Assembly (NCBI RefSeq): GCF_910592395.1
Contig: NC_088320.1
Coordinates: 11,530,501 to 11,594,500 of the forward strand
Reading direction: 5' to 3'
Source: Lineus longissimus
Taxonomy: Eukaryota > Nemertea > Pilidiophora > Heteronemertea > Lineidae
DNA length: 64,000 bases
Made by a program: the position numbers and the translations under genes. The notes below the pieces were generated by a model. The model ran no database searches. It was given only the letters and a program-made list of their open reading frames with translations, and was not told the origin of the DNA. Below, one piece after another: positions 35,627-47,089 of the stretch. Position 1 is the stretch's first letter. Each line of letters starts with the position of its first letter.

Positions 35627-36350
35627 TGGGGCAGCTCAAAAAACAACACAAACGTAGAAATTCCCTTGATTATAGAGATTTACTGAAAATACAAATAAAG
35701 ACAAGTAAATGCAAGTATACCATCAACATGTGAAATAATAGCCAACAAGTACAGAAAATAAACACTAGAAAGACCAAAGACCAGCGAAAAGAAAAAGACC
35801 TAACGTCTCCTATACGTTTTTACAATAAATTCCCCCACCACATCTAAAGTACATTATTGTTTGTAAACAAACCAGGTGACAAAAAGCCAGAGCTGGAAAT
35901 TCCCCAAAATTTGCATGATAATGAGGGAAATCCCAAGGAAAACCCCCATGTAAATTAACATATAAAGGGACCACATGCTCTGCAGGGCTGCCTGAGAACA
36001 TGGGCACTGGAAAGGGGGTTTAGGGCTGCACAGAGAGGCACAAGAATCCTTCCTGCAGACCGTTTATACATAAATCATATTAAAAGAAGGGTTCTATACA
36101 TATTATTTAAGCTTACCAAACGATTTGTGTGCTGATAAGGGGAGCTACCCCAAGGAAAATCATAACTTGAAATTGGTAAAACTAGAAATGAATGAGTTAG
36201 AAGAAAGCAAAATGGTGGAGATCTAAAAAGGAGGCTAAAAAGGGTCCATCAGAGCAAAGGGGTTCACACAAGTAACAAACAGGGCTCATTAAAAAGGGGT
36301 TTACAAGGCGGGAAATTTAAACTCCAGAGAAACAAGGAAAATGGCCACAA
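35627..36350. other. Noncoding block interrupting the Ig coding region
   Basis: The left frame ends ...IRYDWY and the right frame resumes TWYKDG, so the Ig coding sequence is split. The 5-base word tggta occurs on both sides (35,621-35,625 and 36,351-36,355), consistent with a short target duplication. Splice sites fit poorly. No ORF, TIR or LTR signature was found inside. Confidence 0.4.
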
Positions 36351-37040
36351 CATGGTACAAAGATGGTGCGCTCGTTCATAGCGGCGGGCGGTCATGCATA
36401 CTAACGGTTCAAGAAGCAGGAGTCTACTACTGCCAGGTAATCCACGGCAACTTTACCGATACCTCCAAGAAAATAAAATTAGTTTGGCAAGTATATGCAT
36501 CAAGCGAGAGGTCTGATGTCCAAGCTGGACCAAGTGGTGAGCGCAAGTGCCCTGCTCCCGACATAACCGATGTAGCATTTGCTGTCCCAGAAGTGCAACT
36601 TAGTGACCTCAACTTAGAACGATCTTTGCTGCTAGGTGCAGGAACATTCGGCAAAGTTTATAAAGGACACTGGGCAGGGTCGGATGTTGCGGTAAAAGAA
36701 ATTCTTTTACCGAAAGGTTCGAGACTTTCCATTACAGAAACGATCCAGAAGGAGATAATGGTGAATACAAAGCTCAGGCATCCAAACATCGTCCAGTTTC
36801 TTGCAACTGCTAAAGACACCGGTGGTGTTTACCTGGTGAGCGAATTCATTAAATGCTCCAATATGGATGATGCCATCTTCGACCAAGATATTAAGAAGGC
36901 GATGGGAATAAAACCTGAAGATAAGCTGGGTAATACATCAAGCAGGTCATGCAGGGAATTGCATATATGCATTCCCTTAGGCCTATGGTGCTACATCGAG
37001 ACATAAAGCCTGGGAACATTCTGATAAAAGAAAATATCTA

Positions 37041-37140
37041 TAGTTGATTCGTGCAACCTGTAGGCTTCCTTGTGGATATCCACTGTATTACCCATATGGT
37101 TGCTAAGCCATTCGACTTCACCAGGTGTAAGACCCAGGAT
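37041..37140 (-). pseudogene. Antisense exon fragment of a conserved multi-copy domain
   Basis: On the minus strand GATTTTCAG is followed at 37140 by an open frame reading LTPGEVEWLSNHMGNTVDI and [10 protein letters not shown]. This matches, from memory, a C-terminal motif (WLANHxGHxxxVHxxxYRLxE) in uncharacterised multi-copy proteins of fish and invertebrates. It abuts the truncated kinase catalytic loop in opposite orientation, marking a rearrangement breakpoint near 37,040. Confidence 0.55.
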
Positions 37141-37259
37141 CTGAAAATCAGGTATGGAAATATAATGAGTTTCTAGAGTTACAATTAATTCTTACGTATG
37201 ATCAACTCTGGCATCGTCGGCACTCGGGAGTTCAACACAGTGAGTGAATTTTATAATGA

Positions 37260-38650
37260 TTTAGTGAGTCAGACATAATAATATCGCCCTGATTAGTGAC
37301 AATGAGGAATCGCTCCAAAACATGATAGACATGGTGCGGGATTGGTGTATAAAGTGGCGTATGGCAGTGAACGTTGAAAAGACAAAAGTTATGCACTTTC
37401 GTAGGAAATGTGAAGCGCCAACTAATTATGTATTTCATTTTGGAGAACATGATATTGAGCGAACTAATGCCTATCGTTATCTGGGTGTAGAACTGAATGA
37501 ATATTTAGATTATACCCACACTGCAGACGTGTTAGCGAAAGGGGCCTCAAAGGCTCTAGCAGGTATTTTAGCGAAGCATTTCTCGACGGCAAGAGGACTC
37601 ATGTATAATTCGTATATTATACGCTTATATGACGCTCAGGTGGTGCCAGTTATGGACTACTGTTGCAGTGTTTGGGGTTTTAAAACTTATAGACAATGTG
37701 AGAAAGTTCATTTGCGGTGTTTAAGATCCTTTCTAGGAGTTGGTAAATTTTCAGCTATACCGGCAATAGTGGGCGACATGGGTTCCATACCGCTGTCTAT
37801 CAGGCATCATGTCAAGATGTGTAACTTGTGGTTTAATCTGTGTACTTTGCCTGTTCATAGAATTGCCAAACACATATTTCTATGGGATTATGAGTTATCT
37901 AGACAAGGGAAAGATAACTGGTGCAAAAGTGTAAAAACTATTTTGAACGATTGTAATATGACTAACATTTATGATGCTCCCATGCTACACAGGACATTCT
38001 CAGCAGCAGAAAATAGGGAGCTTTCAGGCCGGATAAGGGACGCTCTCATGGCAAATTATGTGGTTAAATGGAAAAATGAGGTGGTGAACATGCCAAAACT
38101 ACGAACGTTTAAGTTGTTAAAACAGGAATTCGGTACGGAGAGATATGTTTTATTGCCACTAAGTAGGGCAAGTAGGTCTACAATAGCAAGAATGCGTAAC
38201 GGTACATTCCCTCTAGGTATAGAATTAGAACGATATCGGGGTGTGCCGCTTGAAAATAGAACCTGTAAGAACTGTGGTGATGAAAAAGTGGAAGATGAGT
38301 TCCATTTTCTTTTGGAGTGTACAAAATATAGCCGAGAGCGGGTGGACTTGCTGTTGGATATTGGTGAAAATGTTGGTTCCATGGACCGGAGCGGTGGACT
38401 GAATGCGCTTCTGTCGAGTCCGACAGTGGCAGGACGTGTAGCTAGCTATATACGACTCATCTACCAAATGCGTAAATAAACCGCCTCAAATCTTAAGTAG
38501 AATAAGTCGTGTATGGTCGGACCACCCCTCCCTTTGCCGCGGTCGACATGTTGCGCTCCCGTTTGCAAATTATGAATTATTGTGTCTCGTAAGCCTTTGC
38601 AGGCTGGCTTTTTGTAAAAGGTGACACGTTAATAAAATATATATATATGA
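37260..38650 (+). mobile_element. Non-LTR retrotransposon 3' end (RT C-terminal ORF plus 3' UTR)
   Basis: A degraded YADD-side motif (IALISDNEESLQNM) precedes an intact 385-codon frame, 37322-38479. The frame contains the RT thumb/connection region (NAYRYLGVELNEYLDY, YDAQVVPVMDYCCSVWGF) and a C-terminal zinc-binding motif CKNCGDE...DEFHFLLEC, typical of CR1/L2/jockey-group LINEs. The 3' UTR ends in aataaaatatatatatatg at about 38,630-38,648. The 5' end is truncated. Codon use and the long open frame indicate a younger copy than the one at 27.5 kb. Confidence 0.88.
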
Positions 38651-38980
38651 GACAAGCGCCTATTTTTTCCTAAGCAGGGCACACTATTGTATTTGCAGGA
38701 ATAACCATAGTTATTGGCCCGAATACATAAAAACTAGCATTTGCTTTTTCTAGGCTTTTTCTTGAAACGGTATGCATAAAGTTTAGCTTTTGCTTCATAG
38801 AACAAGCAACTTCTTGAGTAGAAAAAGCAAAAGCTTGGTCTAACAAGCATGAGCTTGAACTTATAGAAAATGCTTGAATGCATATACATAAGACCGTGCT
38901 TGTCCTTACAAACCGAAGCATTTGCTCGCAGTTTGGCGAGCTCGTCCAGAGGTGCTTGACCCTTTTCTACAGCGTCCGTT

Positions 38981-40033
38981 TTGTACCTAACTTGCGCTAT
39001 GTTCATGCCCGTAAGAGAAGTGAAGGTTTATAAGAGTCGGATAGATCGAGCTGAGATAAATCCAGCGACTTACCGCAAGTTATTTCGATTTGGGAAGGAT
39101 AATGTTGAATGGCTTGCACAAACTTTTCTACCTGAAACCGTCGAGACTCGTGGCGGATGTCTGTCTCCAGTGGAACGCATGGAGGCAACTTTGCATTATT
39201 TGGCAGCTCCTGGATACCAGACTACTGTTGCAGAGGTGATGGGCATAACGCAGCCAACGGTATCGAGGTACGTTGCGAGTACCTTGGATTTCATATCGGA
39301 ACAGCACCCAAGGTGGATAACGTTTCCTAGTTCAAATGCAGATTTGGCGCGGGCAAAGGAACTTTGGGCAGAAAAGCTTGGTTTTCCATTCACACTGGGA
39401 GCTATCGATTGCACGCATGTACGCATTGATAAGCCACACGGCCGATTTGGAGATGACTTCATCAATCGAAAGAACTTTGCGTCGTTTAATGTTCAGGCGA
39501 CATGTGATGAAAAGTGTACCTTCACGAGTGTTGATGTCGGATGGCCAGGGTCTGTGCACGATTCTCGAATATTCCAAACATCGGACCTGCACAGGAAAGT
39601 TGCAAGGAATGTACAAGGGAGTCTTCTTGGCGATTCAGGATATGGAATAGCCCCATACATGATGACACCCTACAGTAACCCAAATACTGCAGCTGAGAGA
39701 CATTTCAACCGAGAACATGCAAGAAATCGTGTGGTCATCGAGCAAGCATTTGGACAATTAAAACGACGTTTTCCGATACTGCGTTACGGCATTCGTCTCA
39801 AACTGGCAAACGCTCCAAAATGCATCATTGCCTGTGTTGTATTGCACAATGTCGCAAAGTCACTTAATGACTCAGATGATTTCGGTGATGATGAAGAGGA
39901 AGAGGCTGAGGATGGTGTAGAACCCGAGGCTGCAGATGCTCCTTTGGCTGTACGCCAAATTCGATTGCAAGGTCAGCAAAGGCGGCAAGAGGTCACCGTC
40001 ATTCTTTACGAGAGACGTGTTCAGAACGTGTAA
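38981..40033 (+). CDS. HARBI1-like DDE nuclease, intact single exon
   Basis: 350 residues with no break. N-terminal HTH-like region at ~85-100 (VAEVMGITQPTVSRYV), then the catalytic triad D143 (GAIDCTHVRI), D194 (WPGSVHDSRIF) and E254 (NRVVIEQAFGQLKRRF), and GDSGY before the third residue. The C-terminus is acidic (DDEEEEAEDG) followed by a basic end. Members are PIF/Harbinger transposases or domesticated HARBI1-like proteins. It differs clearly from the copy at 8.5-10 kb: no acidic insert, no intron. I found no terminal inverted repeats or Myb partner gene around it, so it could be a stranded transposase or a host-retained gene. Start chosen at the first Met; Met8 is also possible. Confidence 0.9.
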   Translation: MYLTCAMFMPVREVKVYKSRIDRAEINPATYRKLFRFGKDNVEWLAQTFLPETVETRGGCLSPVERMEATLHYLAAPGYQTTVAEVMGITQPTVSRYVASTLDFISEQHPRWITFPSSNADLARAKELWAEKLGFPFTLGAIDCTHVRIDKPHGRFGDDFINRKNFASFNVQATCDEKCTFTSVDVGWPGSVHDSRIFQTSDLHRKVARNVQGSLLGDSGYGIAPYMMTPYSNPNTAAERHFNREHARNRVVIEQAFGQLKRRFPILRYGIRLKLANAPKCIIACVVLHNVAKSLNDSDDFGDDEEEEAEDGVEPEAADAPLAVRQIRLQGQQRRQEVTVILYERRVQNV

Positions 40034-40114
40034 ATAATGTTAGAAAACGGCTTAGAAAACGACGTGTTTGGGACCTCGGGATCGTTCATCCGCACTCCAC
40101 GGGATCATCATGTC

Positions 40115-42000
40115 CATGTCCCTGTCTTAACCTACACTATAAGGACCGATAGGTTGTGACTATGTCCCTGTCTTAACCTACACTATACATAAGGACCGAT
40201 AGGTTGTGACTATGTCCCTGTCTTAACCTACATTATACATAAGGACCGAAAGGTTGTTACTATGTCCCTGTCTAAACCTACACTATACATGAGGACCGAT
40301 AGGTTGTGACTATGTCCTGTCTTAACCTACATTATACATAAGGACCGAAAGGTTGTTACTATGTCCCTGTCTAAACCTACACTATACATAAGGACCGATA
40401 GGTTGTGACTATGTCCCTGTCTTTACATATATTATACATAAGGACCGAAAGGTTGTTACTATGTCCCTGTCTAAATCTACACTATACATAAGGACCAATA
40501 GGTTGTGACTATGGCCCTGTCTTAACCTACACTATACATTAGGACCGATAGGTTGAGACTATGTCCCTGTCTCAACCTACACTATACATAAGGACCGATA
40601 GGTTGTGACTATGTCCCTGTCTTAACCTACATTATACATAAGGACCGAAAGGTTGTTACTATGTCCCTGTCTAAACCTACACTATACATAAGGACCGACA
40701 GGTTGTGACTATGGCCCTGTCTTAACCTACACTATACATTAGGACCGATAGGTTGTTACTATGTCCCTGTCTAAACCTACACTATACATAAGGACCGACA
40801 GGTTGTGACTATGTCCCTGTCTTAACCTACACTATACATAAGGACCGATAGGTTGAGACTATGTCCCTGTCTCAACCTACACTATACATAAGGACCGAAA
40901 GGTTGTTACTATAGCTGCGCTTACACCACGAAATATTGGTGGACCAATTGCACTTACACCACCACATTGCCGCGACAAATTGGTTCGGCAATCCATTGCC
41001 GATACAAATTGCCGAGCGAATTTGTCCACCAAGCTTGATGGTCCAAATTCGCCCGGCTTGTTAAAAGCTTGGCTTTGTCGTGGTGTACGCGCAAATGGAT
41101 CGGCAATTAGCTAGTTAGATGGTTCGGCTCCAGGCGGCGCTTTCGAAATGGCGCTTTCTGCGCATGCAATTTATTGTTTGCGCGCCATCTGTAGCCGGAT
41201 TTTTTAACTAGCTGCAGCGCTGGTGTAAGCGCTTGGTGGATTTTCGATGGTGCGGCATTGGTTCCCGAACCAAGATTGGTGGTCCATTTTCAGGTGGTGT
41301 AAGTGCGGCTATAGTCCCCGTCTTACCTTACGCTATACACAATGACCGATATGTTGCTAATATGTCCCTCTCTTAGCTGACGCTAAACATGACGACTGAC
41401 ATGTTGTTACTATGTCCCCGTCTTAGGTTACACTATATCAATGACCGATAGGTTGTTACTATGTCCCCATCTAAGGTAACACTATACCAATGACCGATAG
41501 GTTGTTAGTATGTCCCCGTCTTAGCTAACGCTATACACAATGACCGATAGGTTGTTACTATGTCCCCGTCTTGTGTAAGGCTAAACCAATGACCGATAGG
41601 TTGTTACTATGTCTCCGTCTCAGCTAATGCTATACGCAATGGCCGATAGGTTGTTACTATGTCCTCATCTTTGCCTTCGCTGTATATAAGGACCGATAAG
41701 TTATTACAATGTCCCATCTTAGGTTACGCTATACATAAAAACCAATAGGTTGTTGCTATGTCCCATCTTAGCTTACGCTATACATGGGAGCTGAAATGCT
41801 GCTCTGTCCCCAGCCCCATGCATGAAGACCGTCGAGTCTAAAGGTAAAAAGCACTAACATAAGGGCCGAGATTGTCTCGGGCCATAGTAAGTAAGACATT
41901 AACTTGAAGGTTGTGATATTATCTTTAGCTCAAGGCAGATCATGAGGACCGAGAGGTTGTTACTACGTCCCCATCGATATAAACTAACGCTCGGACACAT
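40115..42000. repeat. 50-bp minisatellite, about 16 close copies plus a diverged tail
   Basis: The unit aaggaccgataggttgtgac + tatgtccctgtcttaaccta + cactatacat begins at 40141, 40191 and so on. Copies before 40,911 are nearly identical, with regular alternation of sub-variants. Copies after 41,312 are diverged (taccaatgaccgataggttg...). The array is interrupted by the 400-bp TIR element at 40,912-41,311. Confidence 0.92.
40912..41311. mobile_element. 400-bp MITE with TA target duplication, inside the minisatellite
   Basis: Ends: TAGCTGCGCTTACACCAC at 40912 and the complement of TAGCCGCACTTACACCAC ending at 41311. TA sits on each side (40,910-40,911; 41,312-41,313), so Tc1/mariner-type integration is possible. 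The inside has further CACCA/TGGTG and caaattgcc/ggcaat inverted words giving strong secondary structure. No ORF. Confidence 0.75.
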
Positions 42001-42009
42001 GGGCTGACA

Positions 42010-42966
42010 GGTTGTTCTGTCTCCGATCACTAAGATATAAAGGTACCTAATACGATGATCGACGAGATGGCAGTTACAAGAAAGCACACGAGGACCGAGG
42101 GTTGTTACTGTTTGTCCGTCGAAGCATGTATGTTCTTACATCATGAGGGTCGATCGACAGGTGGTTTTGTCACCAGCTGCTCAGACAAGTCACTGACGAA
42201 AGGGCCTACGGGTCGTCTCTTGTTATCAAAGATTAAGCTCTGGCATGCTTGGTTTATAGATTTGTGAATCTGTCACAGGTTGTGACAAGTCACTTCCGAA
42301 ATTCCTTGTGTGTCTTTTACATGCTTTGTGGAGGTCAGCTCCGGGACTCCTGGAGGTACACATTAGCAAAAGCATCCGATTTTGTAAGAAGAAAATGAGA
42401 AGATTTATTAAAAGAAAACGTTTATATATTTTAATTACGGTGTTGTTCGATGAAACTAAGTACCGGAATGACACCAGTAACAATTGGAGGTTCTACCGAG
42501 ATTAATAAGATAATGATAGACTGTAAAAAGTAGACTTTGAAGGTGAAAAGGTTGCGTCGTTCTCGCGAAATGAAGTCACGATTTGCGAGCCTCGTGGGCT
42601 GTAGTGCATTTCGCCATACATTGAACTGTGTTGCTGCCGTGTAGCAGGGAAATTCTGTCCCTGTATGCTGATGTACAGTATCCATGTACATGAAGTGTGT
42701 GCAATGCCTGTGCAGTGTATGAAATCCAGGGTGATGATGGTGACTCATTGACTGACTGGATCTAGTGCTATGTTGAGATACTTGTATTGTTGTTGTTGCT
42801 GACCAGCTCGTCTTTGCTGCTGATGCTGCCTGTTGAAGTCCTGTTTGTTTACTGACCTGTTCGTTTCGACAATATCGTATAGTTTAAGCACCGTTTTGTC
42901 GTGATTTTCGAGGTCTGATCTCTGGACTCTTGTGGTGTAATAATTGTCATTGTTTGCACTGCAATC
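42010..42966. other. Region 5' of the gypsy element; no gene seen
   Basis: This would be expected to hold the 5' LTR and leader, but I could not match it to any sequence after 48.9 kb. No ORF of note. Confidence 0.4.
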
Positions 42967-44153
42967 ATGTCGCAGGATAACGAGGACTGGGAAGAGAATC
43001 CGGACGTCAAGGAATTCTGGAATGAGGAGGTGATTACGCGTGAGAATTTGGAATCTGAAAACGAAAAGTTACGTAGAAAGATAAAGGCCATGGAGACGGT
43101 AGAAAAGGCGTCGAGAACAAGGAGCTGCGACAACGTCTGGCGGACCTGGACAGGATCAGTGGTGGAGGTGGGGCTACAGTGTCCTCATCGTCAACACATG
43201 AACCGGATCTGCAGAAGTTGCTGAAACGAGAGTTTAAGATCCAGGGGCAGATTGGGAAACCGGGCGAAAAGGAAAAACTGTCTTTCTCAAGTTTAATCCA
43301 TCAAATAGACATTGGTCTAGACAAAGGATATTCGGAGAGAGAAGTGGTCGCAGCAGTGGTCAAGTGCATTTCAGCTGGGTCAACGTTCCGTTCGTACTTA
43401 GAAGGAAAGGGTTATGTTTCTTTGTCATCTCTAAGGAAGGTTCTCCGTACATACTACAGCGAGAAGGAGCCGACAGCGCTCTACAAGGACCTGGTGAACA
43501 TTTGTCAAGGTGAAAAGGAAAGTGCCCAAGAATTCATCTTTAGGGCAATGGACTTGAGGCAGAAGGTCTGTTTTGCCTCAAAGGAGGCTGATTCCTCTTT
43601 AGTTTACGATCAAAAGCTGGTTAAAAACATGTTCCTTCATGCAGTGGCCACAGGTTTACCTAACACTAGTATCAGTCTAGAGTTAAAATCCGCGCTTGAG
43701 GATCGAGACATAACTGACGAGAAATTGTTGGAAGCCCTACACCATGCAACAGCCAAGGAGCAAGAACGAGAAGCGAAAGGGGCTGGCGTTAGGCACAGTA
43801 CGGGTACCGCTGGTGCAAAAGCCAAAGTGAACGCCACCACTGGTTCAAAGGATCCTGAATTTGAAAAGCTTAAAGCGGAGATGAGTCAAATCAAGGCTTT
43901 AGTCACGGAGGTCAAAAATTCTTTGACCACTCGCTCTGTTCCTGAAGCTTCTGGCACTGGTAAGAGAAACACTGAGACAGGTGCCAAAAAGTCAAATACA
44001 TGTACATTTAGGCAAAATAAATTATGTGAAAAGTTTCAACAGGCCGGTCAATCTGAATGTGACCATTGCTGGGCCTGTGGTTCCGGTGAACATTTCTCCC
44101 GTGGCTGCAGGAAGGGAAACCGGAGAGGGTCTTCCCTAGGGGACACGGTGTAG
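42967..44153 (+). pseudogene. Gypsy gag (capsid + CCHC knuckle), one frameshift
   Basis: The N-terminal coiled coil starts at 42967. The frame must change near 43,095 (in an A4 run) into the frame that continues to 44153. A helical capsid-like region covers ~43,200-43,760. A Lys/Ala-rich linker and one zinc knuckle (CWACGSGEHFSRGC, C-x2-C-x4-H-x4-C) near 44,077-44,118 close it. Gag packages the element RNA in virus-like particles. Confidence 0.8.
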
Positions 44154-44266
44154 GCCCGGATTCTGTTTGTAGTCAGTCCCATGTAGAAAAGAGGGAATTT
44201 ACAAGTTCGACTAATAGTAGAATTTCTGACAGTGGTGCTTATATAAGTAGTGTATGTGAGTCAAGT

Positions 44267-44803
44267 ATGAACATGTGCAATATTAAGAAGTATTCGAAAT
44301 TGGTTTCATTGATAGGCAAGCAGTGCCTTATCGGATGCCAGTTTAATGACGTTGCTACGATTGCACTTTGGGTTACAGGGGCGCAGGTGTCGATAGTGTC
44401 ACAAAAATGGCTAAAGGATAACCTGCCCACCACAGCAATCAGAGATATAGTTGAATTGCTGAATGAGCCTTTAGAGCTGAATGCTGCAAATGGACAGCAA
44501 ATTCCATACTTGGGATGGGTGGAACTGGATTTGAAACACGTAAGGAGCACTGAACATGAGCCTGAGTCTCATACCAGTACTGATAAACCTTGCTTTCGGG
44601 TCCCAATTTTAGTCAGCACCAATGACATTAGTTATCCAATCATAGGTTACAATGTGATTGAGGAGATCCTAAAGGAATGTAATGCTGACTCTGATGAATT
44701 GAGATGTTTGTTTCCTACAGTGAAAGAGAAAACTCGGGTAGAACTTTTGTCTGTTTTGCAGCAGGGTCCTACTAAGGATAGTTTTTTTAGTCAAAACTGG
44801 TAG
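44267..44803 (+). pseudogene. Gypsy aspartic protease, catalytic Asp replaced
   Basis: The active-site box reads ALWVTGAQVSIVS where the retroviral-type protease family has D-T/S-G; Val occupies the catalytic Asp position. That alone would abolish processing. The frame stops at 44803 and the next pol segment opens at about 44,844. Confidence 0.75.
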
Positions 44804-44843
44804 GAAGGACATTGTAGTAGGTCCTAAGAGCGACCTCAATGTA

Positions 44844-46142
44844 GTGTGTCGTGTACATGCAGGGCCAGTTATCAAGGAAACTCCAGTGCTGTTTGAGGGA
44901 TTTGACGTGGTTGATGAAAGTAATGAACTCAGTGAACTTGTAATCCCAGCCTCTGTTGTGTCATTGTCTCAAGGTTCTTCATCAAAAGTTCAGATATTGG
45001 TGAATAACCCTACCAATCGCACAGTTCGACCCAGGGCAAAAACTGTTCTCGGAACTGTTAGTTTTGTCAAAGCGATTTATGAATGGGATGGGTCTTACCC
45101 ATGTGATTTTGATGGTGATTCTAAGAATGCCAGAGTACACACAGTTGATCTGGGAAGTCATGTGGATGATAGGAACGATAGTAGGAATAGTATGCATGCA
45201 TCCGATGATAAAACTTGGTTGCCTCCAGTGGATTTGAGTCATTTAGAACCTGAGCAGAGGGTCAAGGTCGAGGACATGCTAAGGGAATGCAGTGATGCCT
45301 TTGCTAAGGATGAGTCTGACATTGGTTGTATGCCTGGTTTGCAAATGCATATCAAACTCAAAGACCCTACCCCATGCAACCAGCATTACCGAACTGTGCC
45401 TAAGCCATTATATAAATAACTCCGTGAGCATTTAGAGGATCTCATCAGGAGGGGGATCATGCGCAAATCAAACTCTAGCTACTCATCTCCGCAAGTCTGT
45501 GTTCGTAAGCGCTCGGGAAAACTCCGAGTATGCGGGGATTACAGGTTACTCAACTCCCGATGTTACCATGATCGTCATCCAATAATGAGAATTCAGGACA
45601 TTCTTGACCTTTTGGGTGGTAACTCGTGGTTTTCTGTGTTTGATTTTGGTTCTGCTTACCACCAGGGATTTTTAGACGAGGAATCGCGTCATCTTAGTGC
45701 TGTGGCCACGCCGTGGGGTCTGTATGAATACCAAAGAATCGCATTTGGTCTCCAGGGGGCGCCACCAGCATTCCAGCGTCATATGTTCACTATGCTTGAT
45801 GAACTAAATTTCAAAACTTGTATCCCATATCAGGATGATGTGATAGGTTTTAACAAGACGTTCGACGACCATGCTGACGATGCACGTCAGATTTTGAAAA
45901 AAGTTATCAAGAGTGGGGGAAAGCTCAAGCCGTCAAAATGCAAGATATTTCTGCGCCAATCACGTTTCGTTGGTCGTTTGGTATCCGAGGAAGGGTATAC
46001 TGTTGATCCTGCAGATACTGCCGCAATTCAGGCCTTGAAAGAGAAAACACCAGAAAACATAGGACATTTGCGAAAACTGCTAGGTTTCTTGGGGTACTAT
46101 CGATCTTTTGTGCCAAATTTTGAAAGCCAAAATGTTGTATGA
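44844..46142 (+). pseudogene. Gypsy reverse transcriptase region
   Basis: The linker frame 44844-45419 (ends at a TAA) and the frame 45459-46142 together cover the RT palm and fingers: LRVCGDYRLLN, FDFGSAYHQ, FGLQGAPPAFQRHM and the catalytic YQDDVI box, then the thumb LRKLLGFLGYYRSFVPNF. The stop between the two and the frame change near 46,120 break the polyprotein. Confidence 0.85.
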
Positions 46143-47066
46143 TCTGCTGAAAGTGACTGAATCGAAAGTACCAAACAGTAGTAAAAAGACTGACTCTCAG
46201 ACCAAAACTGGTCAATTACCATCTAAAACGCCCTTGAAATGGTTGCCTGTGCATCAGAATATTCTTGAAGACCTGTTAGACAACCTAGTCAAACCACCTA
46301 TTTTAGCATTCGCTGATGTGGAAAAGCCATTCATTCTCAATACCGATGCTTCAGCGGATGGGCTGGGTTGTGTTTTGTACCAGGAACAGCAAGGACAGCT
46401 TCGTGTGATCGGATATGGGTCCAGAACTCTTTCCCAGCTGAAAAGAACTATCATATGCACTCGGGAAAACATGAGTTTCTTGCTCTTAAATGGGCGGTAA
46501 CGGACAAGTTTCGAGATTATCTATTCTATGCGCCAGAGGTAACAGTCTTTACAGATAACAATCATCTCACGTATATATTCACTACCGCTAAGCTGAATGC
46601 GACTGGCCACGGGTGGATAGCTGAACTCTCTCAGTTTCCATTGGCATTGAAATATCGCCCAGGCAAGCTCAATATCGATGCTAATACCCTGTCTCGTTTG
46701 CCTATGGACATGTCTAAGTACATAAAACAATGTACAGAAACTGTACATCAGAAGGATGTGTCCGCTACACTGGAAGCTATGCAGACCAGTGAGAAGCTGG
46801 GATCAGATTGGGCAACTGTAGTTGCAATTAACCCAGTTCTTTTAGCTGAGCACTCACAGTCAATCTCTGCAATGTCTCGTGATGACATTAGGACAAGTCA
46901 GGAGAAAGATTTAGTCGTCGGTCGGGTACTGAATCTCATGAAAGTCGGGAAATTGCCAACTTCCAAAGTTCGCCGTCAGGAAAGTCGCAGGGTTCAGGTT
47001 TTACTCAGGAGTTGGAATAAACTTGAGGTAGACTATCACGGTATTCTGTGGCGTAAGTGGATGTAA
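46108..47066 (+). pseudogene. Gypsy RNase H region, frameshifted
   Basis: The connection and RNase H are read in two frames, 46108-46500 and 46368-47066: FILNTDASADGLGCVLYQ, then YHMHSGKHEFLALKWAV, VFTDNNHLTYIF and KYRPGKLNIDANTLSRLP. The frame switches near 46,440-46,455. Confidence 0.8.
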
Positions 47067-47089
47067 ACAGTTGGTATTGCCGGAAAAGT

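Larger units (their letters stand above)
31734..37040 (+). pseudogene. Ig-domain / protein-kinase gene, disrupted
   Basis: Exon 1 is 31734-31821 (MEKVKVIDETTGGSY..., donor GTAGGT). Exon 2 is 32616-33716, interrupted by a 942-bp TIR element (32750-33691); without it the exon reads ...VPPGGWEKAGRK then YFVIK. Exon 3 is 34062-34189 (GT-AG, basic, KKQKTTLETTVGQK). Exon 4 starts near 34,682 and runs to ~35,660 with a 1-nt frame break at a T7 run (34,868-34,874) and a TAG at about 35,442. 36341-36930 continues with an Ig-like segment (WYKDG...AGVYYC), then a kinase N-lobe: G-loop GAGTFGKVYKG, VAVKE lysine, LRHPNIVQF. A shift near 36,930 is needed to reach [10 protein letters not shown]. The DFG and C-lobe are absent, replaced at ~37,040 by antisense sequence. 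A TKL-like kinase is likely. The same N-terminal/Ig/kinase layout is, from memory, multi-copy in marine invertebrates. Confidence 0.75.
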
